Source: Lacticaseibacillus casei DSM 20011 = JCM 1134 = ATCC 393 (GTDB lineage Bacteria > Bacillota > Bacilli > Lactobacillales > Lactobacillaceae). Taken from it: DNA of 64,000 nt. Numbering within the stretch: position 1 is the first letter of the stretch; each line of letters opens with the position of its first letter. This document shows, in pieces, positions 18,170 to 28,000 of this stretch. A program made the translations under genes and the position numbers. The DNA lies in the NCBI RefSeq assembly GCF_000829055.1, contig NZ_AP012544.1:1240001-1304000 (forward strand), in the 5' to 3' direction. The notes below the pieces were generated by a model. It searched no databases, was not told the origin of the DNA, and was given only the letters and a program-made list of their open reading frames with translations.

Positions 18170-20776
18170 ATGAATCCAGATAATTTTACCCAAGCAGTTG
18201 CCGAGGCTTTAGGCGCTGCGCAGCAAATTGCCCAAGTGCGACATCATCAAGAAATTGACATTCCGCATGTCATGAAAAGTCTAGTCCAACCTAATCAGTT
18301 GGCTGAGCAGATTTATCGTGAAGCCGGCGTGAATGTTCAAGGACTGAATGCAGCCATTGAGGCGGCGCTTGAAGCTGAGCCAGTCGTGGAAGGCGCCAGT
18401 ACTTATGGCCAAAGTATGTCCCAGAACCTGGCCCAATTATTGACAGACGCCAACACCGTCAAAGATGAATTCGGTGACACTTACATTTCGACTGAGGCGC
18501 TGTTGCTTGCGCTATATCAGCAACGCTATAACACAATTACCCAGTACTTACTCAACGATGCTAAAGTCGATGCCAAGAAGTTGCGTCAGGTGATCGACAA
18601 GATCCGTGGCGGGGAAAAAGTGACCAGCAAGAATGCCGAAGCCAACTACAAGAGTCTGGAGAAATACGGTACTGACCTCGTCAAAGAGGCTCGTAGCGGA
18701 AAAATGGACCCGATCATCGGTAGGGATGAGGAAATCCGCGATGTGATCCGAATCCTGAGTCGTAAAACCAAGAACAATCCGGTTTTGATTGGCGAACCCG
18801 GTGTCGGGAAAACCGCGATTGTTGAAGGCTTGGCCCAACGAATTGTTAAAAACGATGTTCCGGACAATTTAAAAAATAAAACGATTATTTCCTTGGATAT
18901 GGGGGGTCTGGTAGCAGGTGCCAAATACCGTGGGGAATTCGAAGAACGGTTAAAGTCGGTTTTGAAAGAAGTCAAAAAGAGTGAAGGGCAAATCATTCTT
19001 TTTATTGACGAAATTCATAACATCGTCGGTGCCGGTCGCGCTGAGGGTTCCATGGATGCTGGCAACTTGCTTAAGCCAATGTTGGCGCGTGGTGAGTTGC
19101 ATCTGATCGGCGCTACAACGCTTGATGAATATCGGGAAAATATTGAAAAAGACAAAGCCTTGGAACGGCGTTTTCAGCGGGTACTGGTGCAGGAACCCAC
19201 AGTGGAAGACACAATCAGCATTTTGCGTGGCTTGAAAGAGCGTTTCGAGATTTTCCACAAAGTACGGATTCACGACTCGGCGCTTGTGGCAGCAGCAACC
19301 TTGTCGAACCGGTATATTACGGACCGGTTTTTACCGGATAAGGCGATCGATTTGGTCGATGAAGCGTGCGCAACGATCAATGTCGAAATGAACTCCCGCC
19401 CAACCGAACTGGACGTTGCTGAACGCAAACAGATGCAATTGGAAATCGAACAGCAGGCGTTGAAGAATGAAAGTGATCCGGCAAGTAAGAAGCGCCTAGA
19501 GAACGCTGATGCCGAATTGGCTAACTTGAAGGAAAAAACCAATAAGTTAAAGGCGCAGTGGGAAGCAGAAAAGAAAGATATCCGGCAGCTTAACGAGAAA
19601 AAGTCGGCAATTGACAAGGCTAAACATGAGCTGGAAGATGCCCAAAGCCGTTATGATCTAGAAACCGCGGCCCGCCTACAACATGGCACGATCCCCCAAC
19701 TTGAAAAAGAGTTGCAAGCTATGGAAAACAACGATCGGCCCCAGTCCTGGTTAGTGCAGGAAAGTGTGACTGAAAATGAAATTGCGGCAGTGATTTCAAG
19801 GGAAACCGGCATTCCAATTGCTAAACTGGTTGAAGGTGATCGCCAAAAGTTGCTGCATCTGGCAGATAATTTACACAAACGCGTTATTGGCCAGAATGAA
19901 GCAGTCACCGCAGTTTCCGATGCGGTTTTGCGTTCGCGTGCCGGGTTACAAGACCCAAGCCGTCCGCTGGGCAGTTTCCTTTTCCTGGGGCCCACAGGTG
20001 TCGGGAAGACCGAACTTGCCAAAGCGTTGGCTGAGGATCTATTCGATTCGGAAAAGCACATGGTTCGCATTGACATGTCGGAGTATATGGAAAAAGCCAG
20101 CGTTTCCCGATTGGTCGGTGCCGCGCCGGGTTATGTCGGTTATGAACAAGGCGGGCAATTGACAGAAGCGGTCCGGCGTAATCCATATACGATTGTGTTG
20201 CTGGACGAAATCGAAAAAGCCAATCCGGATGTTTTCAATATCTTATTGCAGGTGTTAGATGACGGACGCTTAACGGATGGACAAGGCCGAACGGTTGATT
20301 TTAAGAACACGATTATCATTATGACTTCGAATCTGGGTTCGGAGTACCTTCTGGATGGCGTTCAAGCTGATGGCACCGTCAGTCAGCAGGCGAAGGATCA
20401 AGTGCGTCAACTGGTCAACAAGGCCTTCAAACCGGAATTTTTGAACCGAATTGATGACATTATCATGTTCCACCCGCTCTCACTGGATGATGTCAAACAA
20501 ATTGCCGTTAAAGATTTGCATCAGTTGGGAACCCGGTTGGCCGATCAGCAGATCACTTTGGATATGACGCCAGAAGCACAGACTTGGCTGGCCGACAAGG
20601 GCTACGATCCGGCATTTGGCGCTCGGCCGCTGCAACGTTTAATCACCAGTGCCGTTGAAACGCCGTTGGCCAAAGAGCTCATTCGCGGCACCATCGAACC
20701 CGGTCAGGAAGTCGTGATCACTGTTGTCGACGATCAGTTGCAATTTAAAGCCAAGCAGGTCGCAGCCAAGGCGTAA
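18170..20776 (+). CDS. clpB: ATP-dependent chaperone ClpB
   Basis: Hexameric AAA+ disaggregase that rescues aggregated proteins with DnaK. It has 868 residues: Clp N-terminal repeats (1-145), AAA1 with Walker A GEPGVGKT near residue 207, a long middle coiled-coil domain (about 405-525) that distinguishes ClpB from protease-linked ClpC/ClpE, AAA2 with Walker A GPTGVGKT, and a D2-small domain. No ClpP-binding IGF/L loop is evident. ATG 18170 follows GGAGGGATAC. It is regulated by the CtsR-type operator upstream. Confidence 0.96.
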   Translation: MNPDNFTQAVAEALGAAQQIAQVRHHQEIDIPHVMKSLVQPNQLAEQIYREAGVNVQGLNAAIEAALEAEPVVEGASTYGQSMSQNLAQLLTDANTVKDEFGDTYISTEALLLALYQQRYNTITQYLLNDAKVDAKKLRQVIDKIRGGEKVTSKNAEANYKSLEKYGTDLVKEARSGKMDPIIGRDEEIRDVIRILSRKTKNNPVLIGEPGVGKTAIVEGLAQRIVKNDVPDNLKNKTIISLDMGGLVAGAKYRGEFEERLKSVLKEVKKSEGQIILFIDEIHNIVGAGRAEGSMDAGNLLKPMLARGELHLIGATTLDEYRENIEKDKALERRFQRVLVQEPTVEDTISILRGLKERFEIFHKVRIHDSALVAAATLSNRYITDRFLPDKAIDLVDEACATINVEMNSRPTELDVAERKQMQLEIEQQALKNESDPASKKRLENADAELANLKEKTNKLKAQWEAEKKDIRQLNEKKSAIDKAKHELEDAQSRYDLETAARLQHGTIPQLEKELQAMENNDRPQSWLVQESVTENEIAAVISRETGIPIAKLVEGDRQKLLHLADNLHKRVIGQNEAVTAVSDAVLRSRAGLQDPSRPLGSFLFLGPTGVGKTELAKALAEDLFDSEKHMVRIDMSEYMEKASVSRLVGAAPGYVGYEQGGQLTEAVRRNPYTIVLLDEIEKANPDVFNILLQVLDDGRLTDGQGRTVDFKNTIIIMTSNLGSEYLLDGVQADGTVSQQAKDQVRQLVNKAFKPEFLNRIDDIIMFHPLSLDDVKQIAVKDLHQLGTRLADQQITLDMTPEAQTWLADKGYDPAFGARPLQRLITSAVETPLAKELIRGTIEPGQEVVITVVDDQLQFKAKQVAAKA

Positions 20777-20809
20777 GCTTGCAACAGCTGAATTATTCTG
20801 TAAAGACCC

Positions 20810-20838
20810 TTGCCTTGACGCCGCTTTTCATGTATGAT
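20810..20838 (+). promoter_or_regulatory. rpmF promoter
   Basis: TTGCCT at 20810-20815, 17-bp spacer, TATGAT at 20833-20838. It implies a leader of about 110 bases before the L32 start codon. Confidence 0.6.
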
Positions 20839-20878
20839 TAGCGTTGCTGTGACAAAACAAGTTTCTGTCCACGCGTGA

Positions 20879-20907
20879 CGATGATCGGACTTGCATTTTG
20901 ATCATCG
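20879..20907 (+). other. Stem-loop in the rpmF leader
   Basis: CGATGATC at 20879-20886 pairs perfectly with GATCATCG at 20900-20907 around a 13-base loop. There is no T run, so it is a leader structure rather than a terminator; it may act in control of L32 synthesis (inference). Confidence 0.5.
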
Positions 20908-20956
20908 ACCGTATAAAGTAGTTTAGAAATCTTACTAAAAAAGGGGTTTTCCGCTC

Positions 20957-21148
20957 ATGGCAGTTCCAGCACGCAGAACGTCAAAGACCAAGAAGCGTAT
21001 GCGCCGCGGTCACATTAAGTTGAATGTGCCTAACTTGCAATTCGATGCAGCAACCGGCGAATACCGCGTTTCCCACCACGTTTCACCTAAGGGTTATTAC
21101 AAGGGTGCCCAAGTGGTCAAGAAGTCTGACGATAACGCAAATGCATAA
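20957..21148 (+). CDS. rpmF: 50S ribosomal protein L32, cysteine-free form
   Basis: Small basic protein of the large ribosomal subunit, 63 residues, beginning [19 protein letters not shown] as L32 does. The zinc-ribbon cysteines found in many L32 proteins are absent: the usual CPNCG and CPSCG positions are replaced ([13 protein letters not shown]). This is the zinc-independent (C-minus) type. The gene has a long leader with a hairpin and its own terminator. Confidence 0.95.
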   Translation: MAVPARRTSKTKKRMRRGHIKLNVPNLQFDAATGEYRVSHHVSPKGYYKGAQVVKKSDDNANA

Positions 21149-21150
21149 TA

Positions 21151-21184
21151 AAAAGCCAACACATCATCGGTGTTGGCTTTTTTG
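21151..21184 (+). terminator. Terminator after rpmF
   Basis: Perfect 12-bp stem AAAAGCCAACAC with its complement, 7-base loop, then six T's, immediately after the stop codon. Confidence 0.9.
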
Positions 21185-21185
21185 T

Positions 21186-21335
21186 TGTGAGCGCGTTATA
21201 GAAAGCGAAAGCCGACCATACACTTGCCCATAATAGAACAACGCTTCCTGCTAACGCTACTCTGGCCATTGCGTCTGAGGCCCTTATGTGCAGTTCTGCG
21301 CCAATGAGCACGTCACTAAACGCAAGAATCACTGA
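21186..21335. repeat. Dispersed intergenic repeat, copy B
   Basis: Contains GAGCGCGTTATAGAAAGCGA plus AAGCC, and GGCCATTGCGTCTGAGGCCC followed by TTATGTGCAG, both clearly related to copies A and D. It fills much of the gap between rpmF and the DUF1836 gene. A 71-codon minus-strand frame over it is considered spurious. Confidence 0.6.
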
Positions 21336-21492
21336 AACCCATGCATAGATAGCCCCCTATAAATAATCAGATCTTTAGAAATTAAATAAATACAGGACAA
21401 ATAGCATAGTAGATATTCAACTATTGAACCATTGAACATTTGGTTATCAAAACTAACTGTCATGATATAATGTAGCTAAAACGAGGTGCAAT

Positions 21493-22047
21493 ATGGCTGA
21501 TAACAAAAAATTTGCTGACTACCTGCGACAACTTCAAGAAGCACAGTTTCCGCGCTGGGCCGATTTACCCCAATTTGATCTTTACATGGATCAGGTTATT
21601 CAATATGTGAATGACATTGTATCACCGCTTGGTTTTGGTGAGATCACATCGACCATGGTGAACAACTATGTCAAAAAAGGGGTGATTAAGGCGCCAATCA
21701 AGAAAAAATACCATCCGGAACAATTGGCGAATATTTTAGTGATTGCCATGTTGAAACCGGTTTTTGCGTTGGACATGATTGCAAAGGGGATCCGTTTTGC
21801 CAAAGAAGATCGACCAGTCGCTCAAGCGTATGACACCTTTATCCTTACATTTGTCAGTGCCATTGAGCAGGCAAACTCAGATTTTAATGATGCCTTGACC
21901 ATTAACCGGGTTAATAAACCAGACACCACGGCGACTCAGCATGCAGTGGTGACATTAGCGATTAATGCGGTTTTGCAAAAGCTGATGGTTGAAAAAATGC
22001 TGGAACTCGAAGAAACACCGGCGCCAAAGGAAGGAAAAAAGGCATGA
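21493..22047 (+). CDS. DUF1836 domain-containing protein
   Basis: A 184-residue cytoplasmic protein. The segment around residues 35-75 (DIVSPLGFGEITSTMVNNYVKKGVIKAPIKKKYHPEQLA is the region; key features are TSTMVNNYVK and YHPEQLA) looks like a MerR-type helix-turn-helix recognition unit, the hallmark of DUF1836. The remainder is helical. It may bind DNA, but neither a target nor an effector can be read. Its stop overlaps the next start (ATGA), so it is translationally coupled to a nucleotidase. Confidence 0.8.
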   Translation: MADNKKFADYLRQLQEAQFPRWADLPQFDLYMDQVIQYVNDIVSPLGFGEITSTMVNNYVKKGVIKAPIKKKYHPEQLANILVIAMLKPVFALDMIAKGIRFAKEDRPVAQAYDTFILTFVSAIEQANSDFNDALTINRVNKPDTTATQHAVVTLAINAVLQKLMVEKMLELEETPAPKEGKKA

Positions 22048-23597
22048 AACTCACGATATTGTCGACCAGCGATACCCATGGTTTTGTTCTGCCGACTAAT
22101 TATGTCAAACGTCAGCAGGACCTGCCTTTCTCCCTTGCCAAAGCCAAGACGGTTATGGATGCGCAAAAAGCTGCTGCCCCAGGTCCGGTTTTGACGATTG
22201 AAAATGGCGATTGGCTGCAAGGCTCGCCATTAGCGTATTATGTCGCCAAGATTAGTCGCCAGCCGGAGCAGATTACACAAATTTACAACGCGGTTGGTTA
22301 TGATGCGGGCATCATCGGCAACCATGAGTTTAACTATGGTGCCGACTATTTACGGCAAGCGTTGGCAACGCTGAATTATCCAACGTTGAATGCGAATATT
22401 ACCCGTGATGGTAAACCCACTTTTGGTGCTCCTTATCAAATTTTTGAACGGGACGGGGTCAAAATTGCTGTTCTTGGCTTGACAACTTCCTATATCCCGC
22501 ACTGGGAGGCACCTAAAAATATTGCCGGGCTTCAATTTCAGGATGTAATCACGACGGCGAAGTATTATGTGCCGCGTTTACGACAGCAGGCAGATGTTGT
22601 CATTGTGGCCTATCATGGCGGTTTTGAGCGGGATTTAAGAACCGGGCAGCCTACCGAACGCTTAACTGGTGAAAATGTGGGTTATGCGTTGACGCAGATT
22701 CCTGGAATCGATGCGTTGATTACGGGCCATCAACATCGCCAGTTGGCCGCAACTGTTAACGGCGTTCCGAGTACGCAACCAGGCTATCGCGGCGAAGCAG
22801 TCGGTAAAATCACTTTAACCCTGACCCCAACTGCAACTGGTTATCAGGTGACCAATAGCAAAGCGGTTTTGGTTAATGCCGGTGCTTCGGCTGCCAGCGA
22901 AGCCATTGTGGACATTGCCAAGCCGCTCAATCAAGTTGTCGAGACTTGGCTTGATCAGCCATTGGCAAAAGTCAAAGGGGACATGCGGATTCGGGATCCG
23001 TTTGCGGCGCGGGTGCATGAAACCCCTTATATCGAGTTTATTCAGCGAGTACAAATGGCCAGTACCGGCGCCGATATTTCCGGTACCGCTTTGTTTAATA
23101 ACGAAGGCCGCGGTTTCGGTGCGACCATCACGATGCGCGATATCGTGACCAACTATATCTATCCTAATACACTGGCTGTCTTGCGCTTGACGGGTGCGAA
23201 TCTTAAAGCTGCATTAGAACAATGTGCGACCTACTTTTCATTGACTGCTGATGGTCAGTTGACAGTGACACCGCGATTCGAGCGTCCTAAGCCGCAACAT
23301 TATAATTATGATATGTATCAGGGCATCGATTATACGTTGGACATTCACCAGCCAGTCGGTCAACGCGTGACCAAACTGACGTACCATGGGCAACCAGTGA
23401 TAGCAGCGCAAACTTATGATATTGCCGTCAACCAATACCGAGCAGCTGGTGGTGGTAATTTTGCTATGTTTGGACCGGAAAAGATCATTCGCGAAAATCA
23501 AAAAGATATGACCGAATTGATTGCTGATTATTTGAAAGTTCATCCGGATTTAGAAGCAGTGGCAGATCATAATTTCATTGTCTTGCCGTCAATGTGA
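22044..23597 (+). CDS. Bifunctional metallophosphatase/5'-nucleotidase family protein
   Basis: Two-domain UshA/YfkN-type phosphoesterase of 517 residues. The N-terminal calcineurin-like domain shows the metal-binding set DTHG near residue 10, GDWLQGSP, GNHEFNYG near residue 93, an AYHGG histidine and GHQHRQ near residue 230. The C-terminal 5'-nucleotidase domain (about 300-500) supplies substrate binding, including NQYRAAGGGNFAMF. There is no signal peptide or anchor, so it should be intracellular, unlike most UshA relatives. Overlap of four bases with the DUF1836 gene suggests a common transcript. Confidence 0.87.
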   Translation: MKLTILSTSDTHGFVLPTNYVKRQQDLPFSLAKAKTVMDAQKAAAPGPVLTIENGDWLQGSPLAYYVAKISRQPEQITQIYNAVGYDAGIIGNHEFNYGADYLRQALATLNYPTLNANITRDGKPTFGAPYQIFERDGVKIAVLGLTTSYIPHWEAPKNIAGLQFQDVITTAKYYVPRLRQQADVVIVAYHGGFERDLRTGQPTERLTGENVGYALTQIPGIDALITGHQHRQLAATVNGVPSTQPGYRGEAVGKITLTLTPTATGYQVTNSKAVLVNAGASAASEAIVDIAKPLNQVVETWLDQPLAKVKGDMRIRDPFAARVHETPYIEFIQRVQMASTGADISGTALFNNEGRGFGATITMRDIVTNYIYPNTLAVLRLTGANLKAALEQCATYFSLTADGQLTVTPRFERPKPQHYNYDMYQGIDYTLDIHQPVGQRVTKLTYHGQPVIAAQTYDIAVNQYRAAGGGNFAMFGPEKIIRENQKDMTELIADYLKVHPDLEAVADHNFIVLPSM

Positions 23598-23688
23598 CAC
23601 TGAGTCATATTTTGCTTGTCAAGTGCCCAGTGAACGCTTATGCTGATGGACGTCATTAATTGAGATCAAGTGAAGGGAATGTTCCGTC

Positions 23689-24549
23689 ATGAAGTTTTGG
23701 AAATACGGTCTGATTGGTCTATTGGCATTATTGCTGGTAGGCTGCGGGCAGCAATTAAGCACCACAAAAACAACTTACGGCCGCGATGGGCTAGTTGCAA
23801 CGGTCAAGGGCAATGCCAGTGGCGTCAAACGCGTCAGTTACACCAGTGACGCTGGCAAAGGAAGCGTGCCGGTTAACAGTGGCACGTTTGTCATCGATGT
23901 ACCGATCACCGATAAGGCACAGAAGGTTAACCTCAAGGCGGGTTCACTCAAAACCAACGTTACGGTCAAAGCAGGCAAGTCATTAGGGAATTACGCCGAT
24001 ATTGCAACTAAATTCAATCAGATGCTGACAGTATCGAGTCTTTCAAAAGCTGATCAAGCTAAACTGAAACAAGGACAGGCAGCAGCGGCTGCGCTCCAAA
24101 AAAATGCGGCTGGCATGACCCCTGCAGAAAAAATGGCGGCCGCACAACAGGCACAGGCACTTAAAACACTGATGGCACAGGCCACGGCCAGTACAAAGGC
24201 AAATCAATTGCCAACAACGGCCAAAACTGGCATTCAGTCCATCTTAAAAACCGCTGACATTAATTATCGCGCGAGTGTTGCGCATGGCAAGGCAATGGGC
24301 TTTGCTGTTATTGTGCCGTTATCGGTTCTCAAGGACAGCAAGAAGATGCAGGCCTTCGCAACTGATTTCGGGCTCCTCAGTACGGCGGTCGGTGCCAATG
24401 CCAAAACCGTTTTCTCGCACTTCAAGAAACTGACAAAAGATGCTAAATCTAAGAACAACGCCACAACGATTAGCACGATTAAGAGCAACGGTGTGCATTT
24501 TGACGTTGGCTATTCAACCACCGCTTTGTACCTTTACGTCACAAAGTAG
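23689..24549 (+). CDS. Uncharacterised lipoprotein
   Basis: A 286-residue exported lipoprotein. The signal peptide MKFWKYGLIGLLALLLVGC has a lipobox LVGC, with Cys19 as the lipidation site. The mature part starts with a short beta-rich region (to about 110), then an Ala/Gln/Lys-rich helical stretch (about 112-175), then a mixed C-terminal domain ending LYLYVTK. I recognise no catalytic motif or named family. It is followed by a terminator and appears to be a single-gene unit. Confidence 0.75.
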   Translation: MKFWKYGLIGLLALLLVGCGQQLSTTKTTYGRDGLVATVKGNASGVKRVSYTSDAGKGSVPVNSGTFVIDVPITDKAQKVNLKAGSLKTNVTVKAGKSLGNYADIATKFNQMLTVSSLSKADQAKLKQGQAAAAALQKNAAGMTPAEKMAAAQQAQALKTLMAQATASTKANQLPTTAKTGIQSILKTADINYRASVAHGKAMGFAVIVPLSVLKDSKKMQAFATDFGLLSTAVGANAKTVFSHFKKLTKDAKSKNNATTISTIKSNGVHFDVGYSTTALYLYVTK

Positions 24550-24641
24550 TTCAACCAAAATTGTTGAATGGCTGGTTCCACGCGCACTGATCATGTAGTT
24601 TGGGGTCCAACTGAACATCGAAATTTAGAGATCATGAAAAT

Positions 24642-24688
24642 AGCACCTGAGGGCAGCTAATACGAAGGCCGTCTCCAGGTGCTTTTTT
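24642..24688 (+). terminator. Terminator after the lipoprotein gene
   Basis: AGCACCTG / CAGGTGCT stem with a large loop that can itself fold, then six T's. Confidence 0.75.
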
Positions 24689-24731
24689 GGGATACTGATC
24701 TGTCAAGCGTGTTCAATTGGCACGTTGTAGT

Positions 24732-24926
24732 TTAATGTTCTGGTTTTCCTGCTGACTTGGCAAAGTGCTGCATAACCGGCGGGAAGAAAAATAAAATCAC
24801 GATGAAAATAACACTAACGATCGCGCTTGTTTTAGGATCGTAACTGCTGCCGCTCAAGGCGCCGACCAGGAAGCCGACAACTTGGCCGAGGATCAGGCCC
24901 CAGACGATGGTAGGTAGATACCGCAT
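24732..24926 (-). CDS. Small DUF2929-like membrane protein
   Basis: A 64-residue protein with two membrane helices: MRYLPTIVWGLILGQVVGFL, then, after a GSSYDPKTS turn, AIVSVIFIVILFFFPPVM. The pattern IVWGLILGQVVGFLVGAL matches the small Bacillota family DUF2929 (YjzD-like) as I remember it. The start is set at the second methionine (24926) because AGAGGG precedes it; the longer frame to 24950 has no ribosome site. It is divergent from dnaE. Function unknown. Confidence 0.65.
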   Translation of the reverse strand: MRYLPTIVWGLILGQVVGFLVGALSGSSYDPKTSAIVSVIFIVILFFFPPVMQHFAKSAGKPEH

Positions 24927-24976
24927 GAAATCCCTCTTTTCTGTCGTCATCTTACCACGACTCTTGACGAAATCAA

Positions 24977-25004
24977 CTGAAATTGTGACAATTTTCAGTA
25001 TAAT
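24977..25004 (+). promoter_or_regulatory. dnaE -10 element abutted by a palindrome
   Basis: A TATAAT at 24999-25004 directly follows a near-perfect palindrome, CTGAAATTGT-G-ACAATTTTCAG (24977-24998). The palindrome covers the -35/spacer region, where a repressor could act. No DNA-binding protein family is identified for it. Confidence 0.45.
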
Positions 25005-25021
25005 AGGGGTGAGGTGGCAAG

Positions 25022-28000
25022 ATGACGTTTACCCAATTACAGGTTCATAGCAATTATACCCTATTACACAGCCCATTGGCACTGCCTGATTTGATTCAGG
25101 CAGCCAAAACAAGGGGTTACACGGCCATTGCCTTAACCGACACCAATGTGGTTTACGGTCTGGTCGAGTTTTATCGCCAGGCAAAAGCTGCAGGGCTAAA
25201 GCCGTTGCTAGGCATGCAGATTGATATTGACGATGCCCGCTTGTTAGTCATTGCCGAAAACAATACGGGCTATCACCAACTCCTGAAATTATCGACGCAA
25301 ATCATGCTGGCGAAGACACCGGTTAAGTTTGCTGATTTATTACCGCTGACTGGGTTGGCCGCCATTGCGCTGCCGGATTCGCCATTTTCGGAGGCTGTTA
25401 CGACGCATCACGATGAGCAGGCAATGGCGTTTTTAACGGCTTTAAAAGCCAAGCAGCCGGCTTCCGTTTATGTCGGTGTGGATGAGGCGCGTCTTGACAG
25501 TGCTATTCCGGCGTTTATCGCAGCGCACCAGCTTGAACCGCTGGCATTGGGCAATGTTCTTTATCGTGACCCAACCGATGCCTTTACGCAAAAAGTCATG
25601 GTTGCCATTGATGAAGGCAGCCAATTAAACTTTCGTGATCCGGTTTTAACCGATGCCGGTGAAGCTTGGTTAAAACCGCCAACAGACGCTGCTGCACCGT
25701 TTGCAGCGGCTGGGCTACAGACAGCGGTGGATCATACCGCTGACATTGCCGCCCGTGCCGATGTCACCATTGACTTTAAACAGCCTCAGCTGCCGCATTA
25801 CCAGACGCCGGATCAGATACCATCGAAAGATTATTTGACCCAACTGGCTAAATCCGGTCTTGACGCTCGTTTTCATGGCCAGCCGATTCCAGAAGCCTAC
25901 CAGAAACGTTTGCAATATGAGCTGCATGTCATTATCGAAATGGGCTTTGCCGATTATTTTCTGGTGGTTTGGGATGTGATGAATTATGCGCACAAGGTGA
26001 ACATCATGACCGGCGCCGGACGTGGCTCGGCGGCTGGCTCGTTAGTGAGTTATGCGCTGGCCATTACCGAAGTCGATCCGATTGAATATAATCTGCTGTT
26101 CGAACGATTTTTGAATCCGGCACGGGCGCAGATGCCGGATATTGATCTGGATATTCCAGACAACCGCCGCGGCGAGTTAATTCAGTATGTGCACGACAAG
26201 TATGGCGAGAATCACATGGCTCAGATCATTACTTTTGGAACATTCGGGGCCAAGCAGGCGATTCGTGATGTTGCGCGGGTATTTGGCTTAAGTCAGTTTG
26301 AAAGTAACACATGGAGTAAGGCAATCCCTAATTTGTTTCACATTGATTTGAAGACAGCTTATGAGCAAAGCCAGCCGCTCAAGAATTTGGTTGCCGACTC
26401 ACCCAAAAATCGGATGCTGTTTCAAACCGCACTAGCTTTAGAAGGGTTGCCGCGGCATTACTCCACGCATGCGGCGGGTATCGTGCTGTCAGAAGAGCCA
26501 CTAACCGATACCGTGGCCTTGCAGCCCAGTGGTGACGGACTCGAACAAACTCAGGTTCCCAAGGATGACGTTGAAGCGTTAGGCTTGTTGAAAATGGATT
26601 TTCTGGGACTGAAGAACCTTAATATTTTGGCCGCTGCCAGCCATTTTGTGGCGCGGGATACCGGCAAGCCGTTTGATCCCAAGACCATTCCGCTGGACGA
26701 CAAACCGACGTTAAACTTGTTTGCGCGAGGCGATACCAATGGAGTTTTCCAGTTCGAGTCGTCTGGCATCAAAAATGTCTTGCGAAAATTGCACCCGACT
26801 GCATTTGAAGACGTCGTTGCGGTTAATGCCTTGTATCGACCCGGGCCAATGGAAAACATCGACACTTTCATTGCTCGCAAAAACGGCCAGGAGCCGATTG
26901 CCTACCCAGATCCGGCGCTGACCGAAATCCTCAAGCCGACCTATGGCGTGCTCGTTTATCAGGAGCAGGTCATGCAGGTTGCCAACGTTATGGGCGGCTT
27001 CAGTCTTGGCGAAGCGGACTTGTTACGACGAGCGATGAGCAAGAAAAAGTCCGCAGTGCTGGCAGCCGAACAGGACAAGTTTATCGAAGGCGCCGTTAAA
27101 CAGGGATTCCCTGAAGAAACGGCCAAAACCGTTTACGCCTACATTGATCGGTTTGCAAATTATGGCTTCAACCGTTCACATGCTGTTGCGTATAGCAAGG
27201 TTGCCTTTTGGCTGGCTTATTTAAAAGTTCATTATCCGGCAGCGTTTTTTGCCGCCTTGATGAATGCCAGCATGAACAATCTGCCAAAACTGCGTACCTA
27301 CGTTCAAGAAGCCAAGGCCCGGAAAGTCGGTTTGCTAGGCCCTGATATTAATGCCAGCAATGGCGGTTTTAAATTAAGCCAAGGAAAAATTCGTTTTGGC
27401 CTGTCGTCCGTCAAAGGGATGCGCCGCGACTTTAGCGAAGCCATTTTTACCGCGCGTCAAAATGGCCCATTCAAAAACTTACGCGATCTTTTACAACGAC
27501 TGGATCCTAAGTGGTTGAAAGCTGACAACTTTAAATCATTGATTCTTGCCGGGGCATTTGATACGTTTGATGCGAATCGGGCGCAGACACTGGCTAATCT
27601 GGACGAGTTGATTAATTCTGTTAAATTGGCAGGCAACGACGTCGAGCTCTTTTCGATGTTGGCGCCTAAAATAATCAAAGTGCCGGAAATGTCCGCCAGT
27701 GAGCGGCTTGAAGCCGAAGCGGAGGTTCTTGGGGTTTATCTATCCGGACATCCGGTTGATAAATATGCGCCGTTGAAAACCCAATATACCTTGGCGAGCG
27801 TCAGCGATCTGAAGGAAGGGCAGACGGTGAACATTTTGCTGCTGGTGCGGCATATCAAACGAATTCGGACGAAAACAGGTAAACCGATGGCCTTTGTGGA
27901 CGGCCAGGATGCAACCGGCAATGTGTCACTGACAGTTTTTCCGAACCTGTATCCGACGATCGAAGACTTAACCACGGATATGGTGGTATTCGTGAACGGG

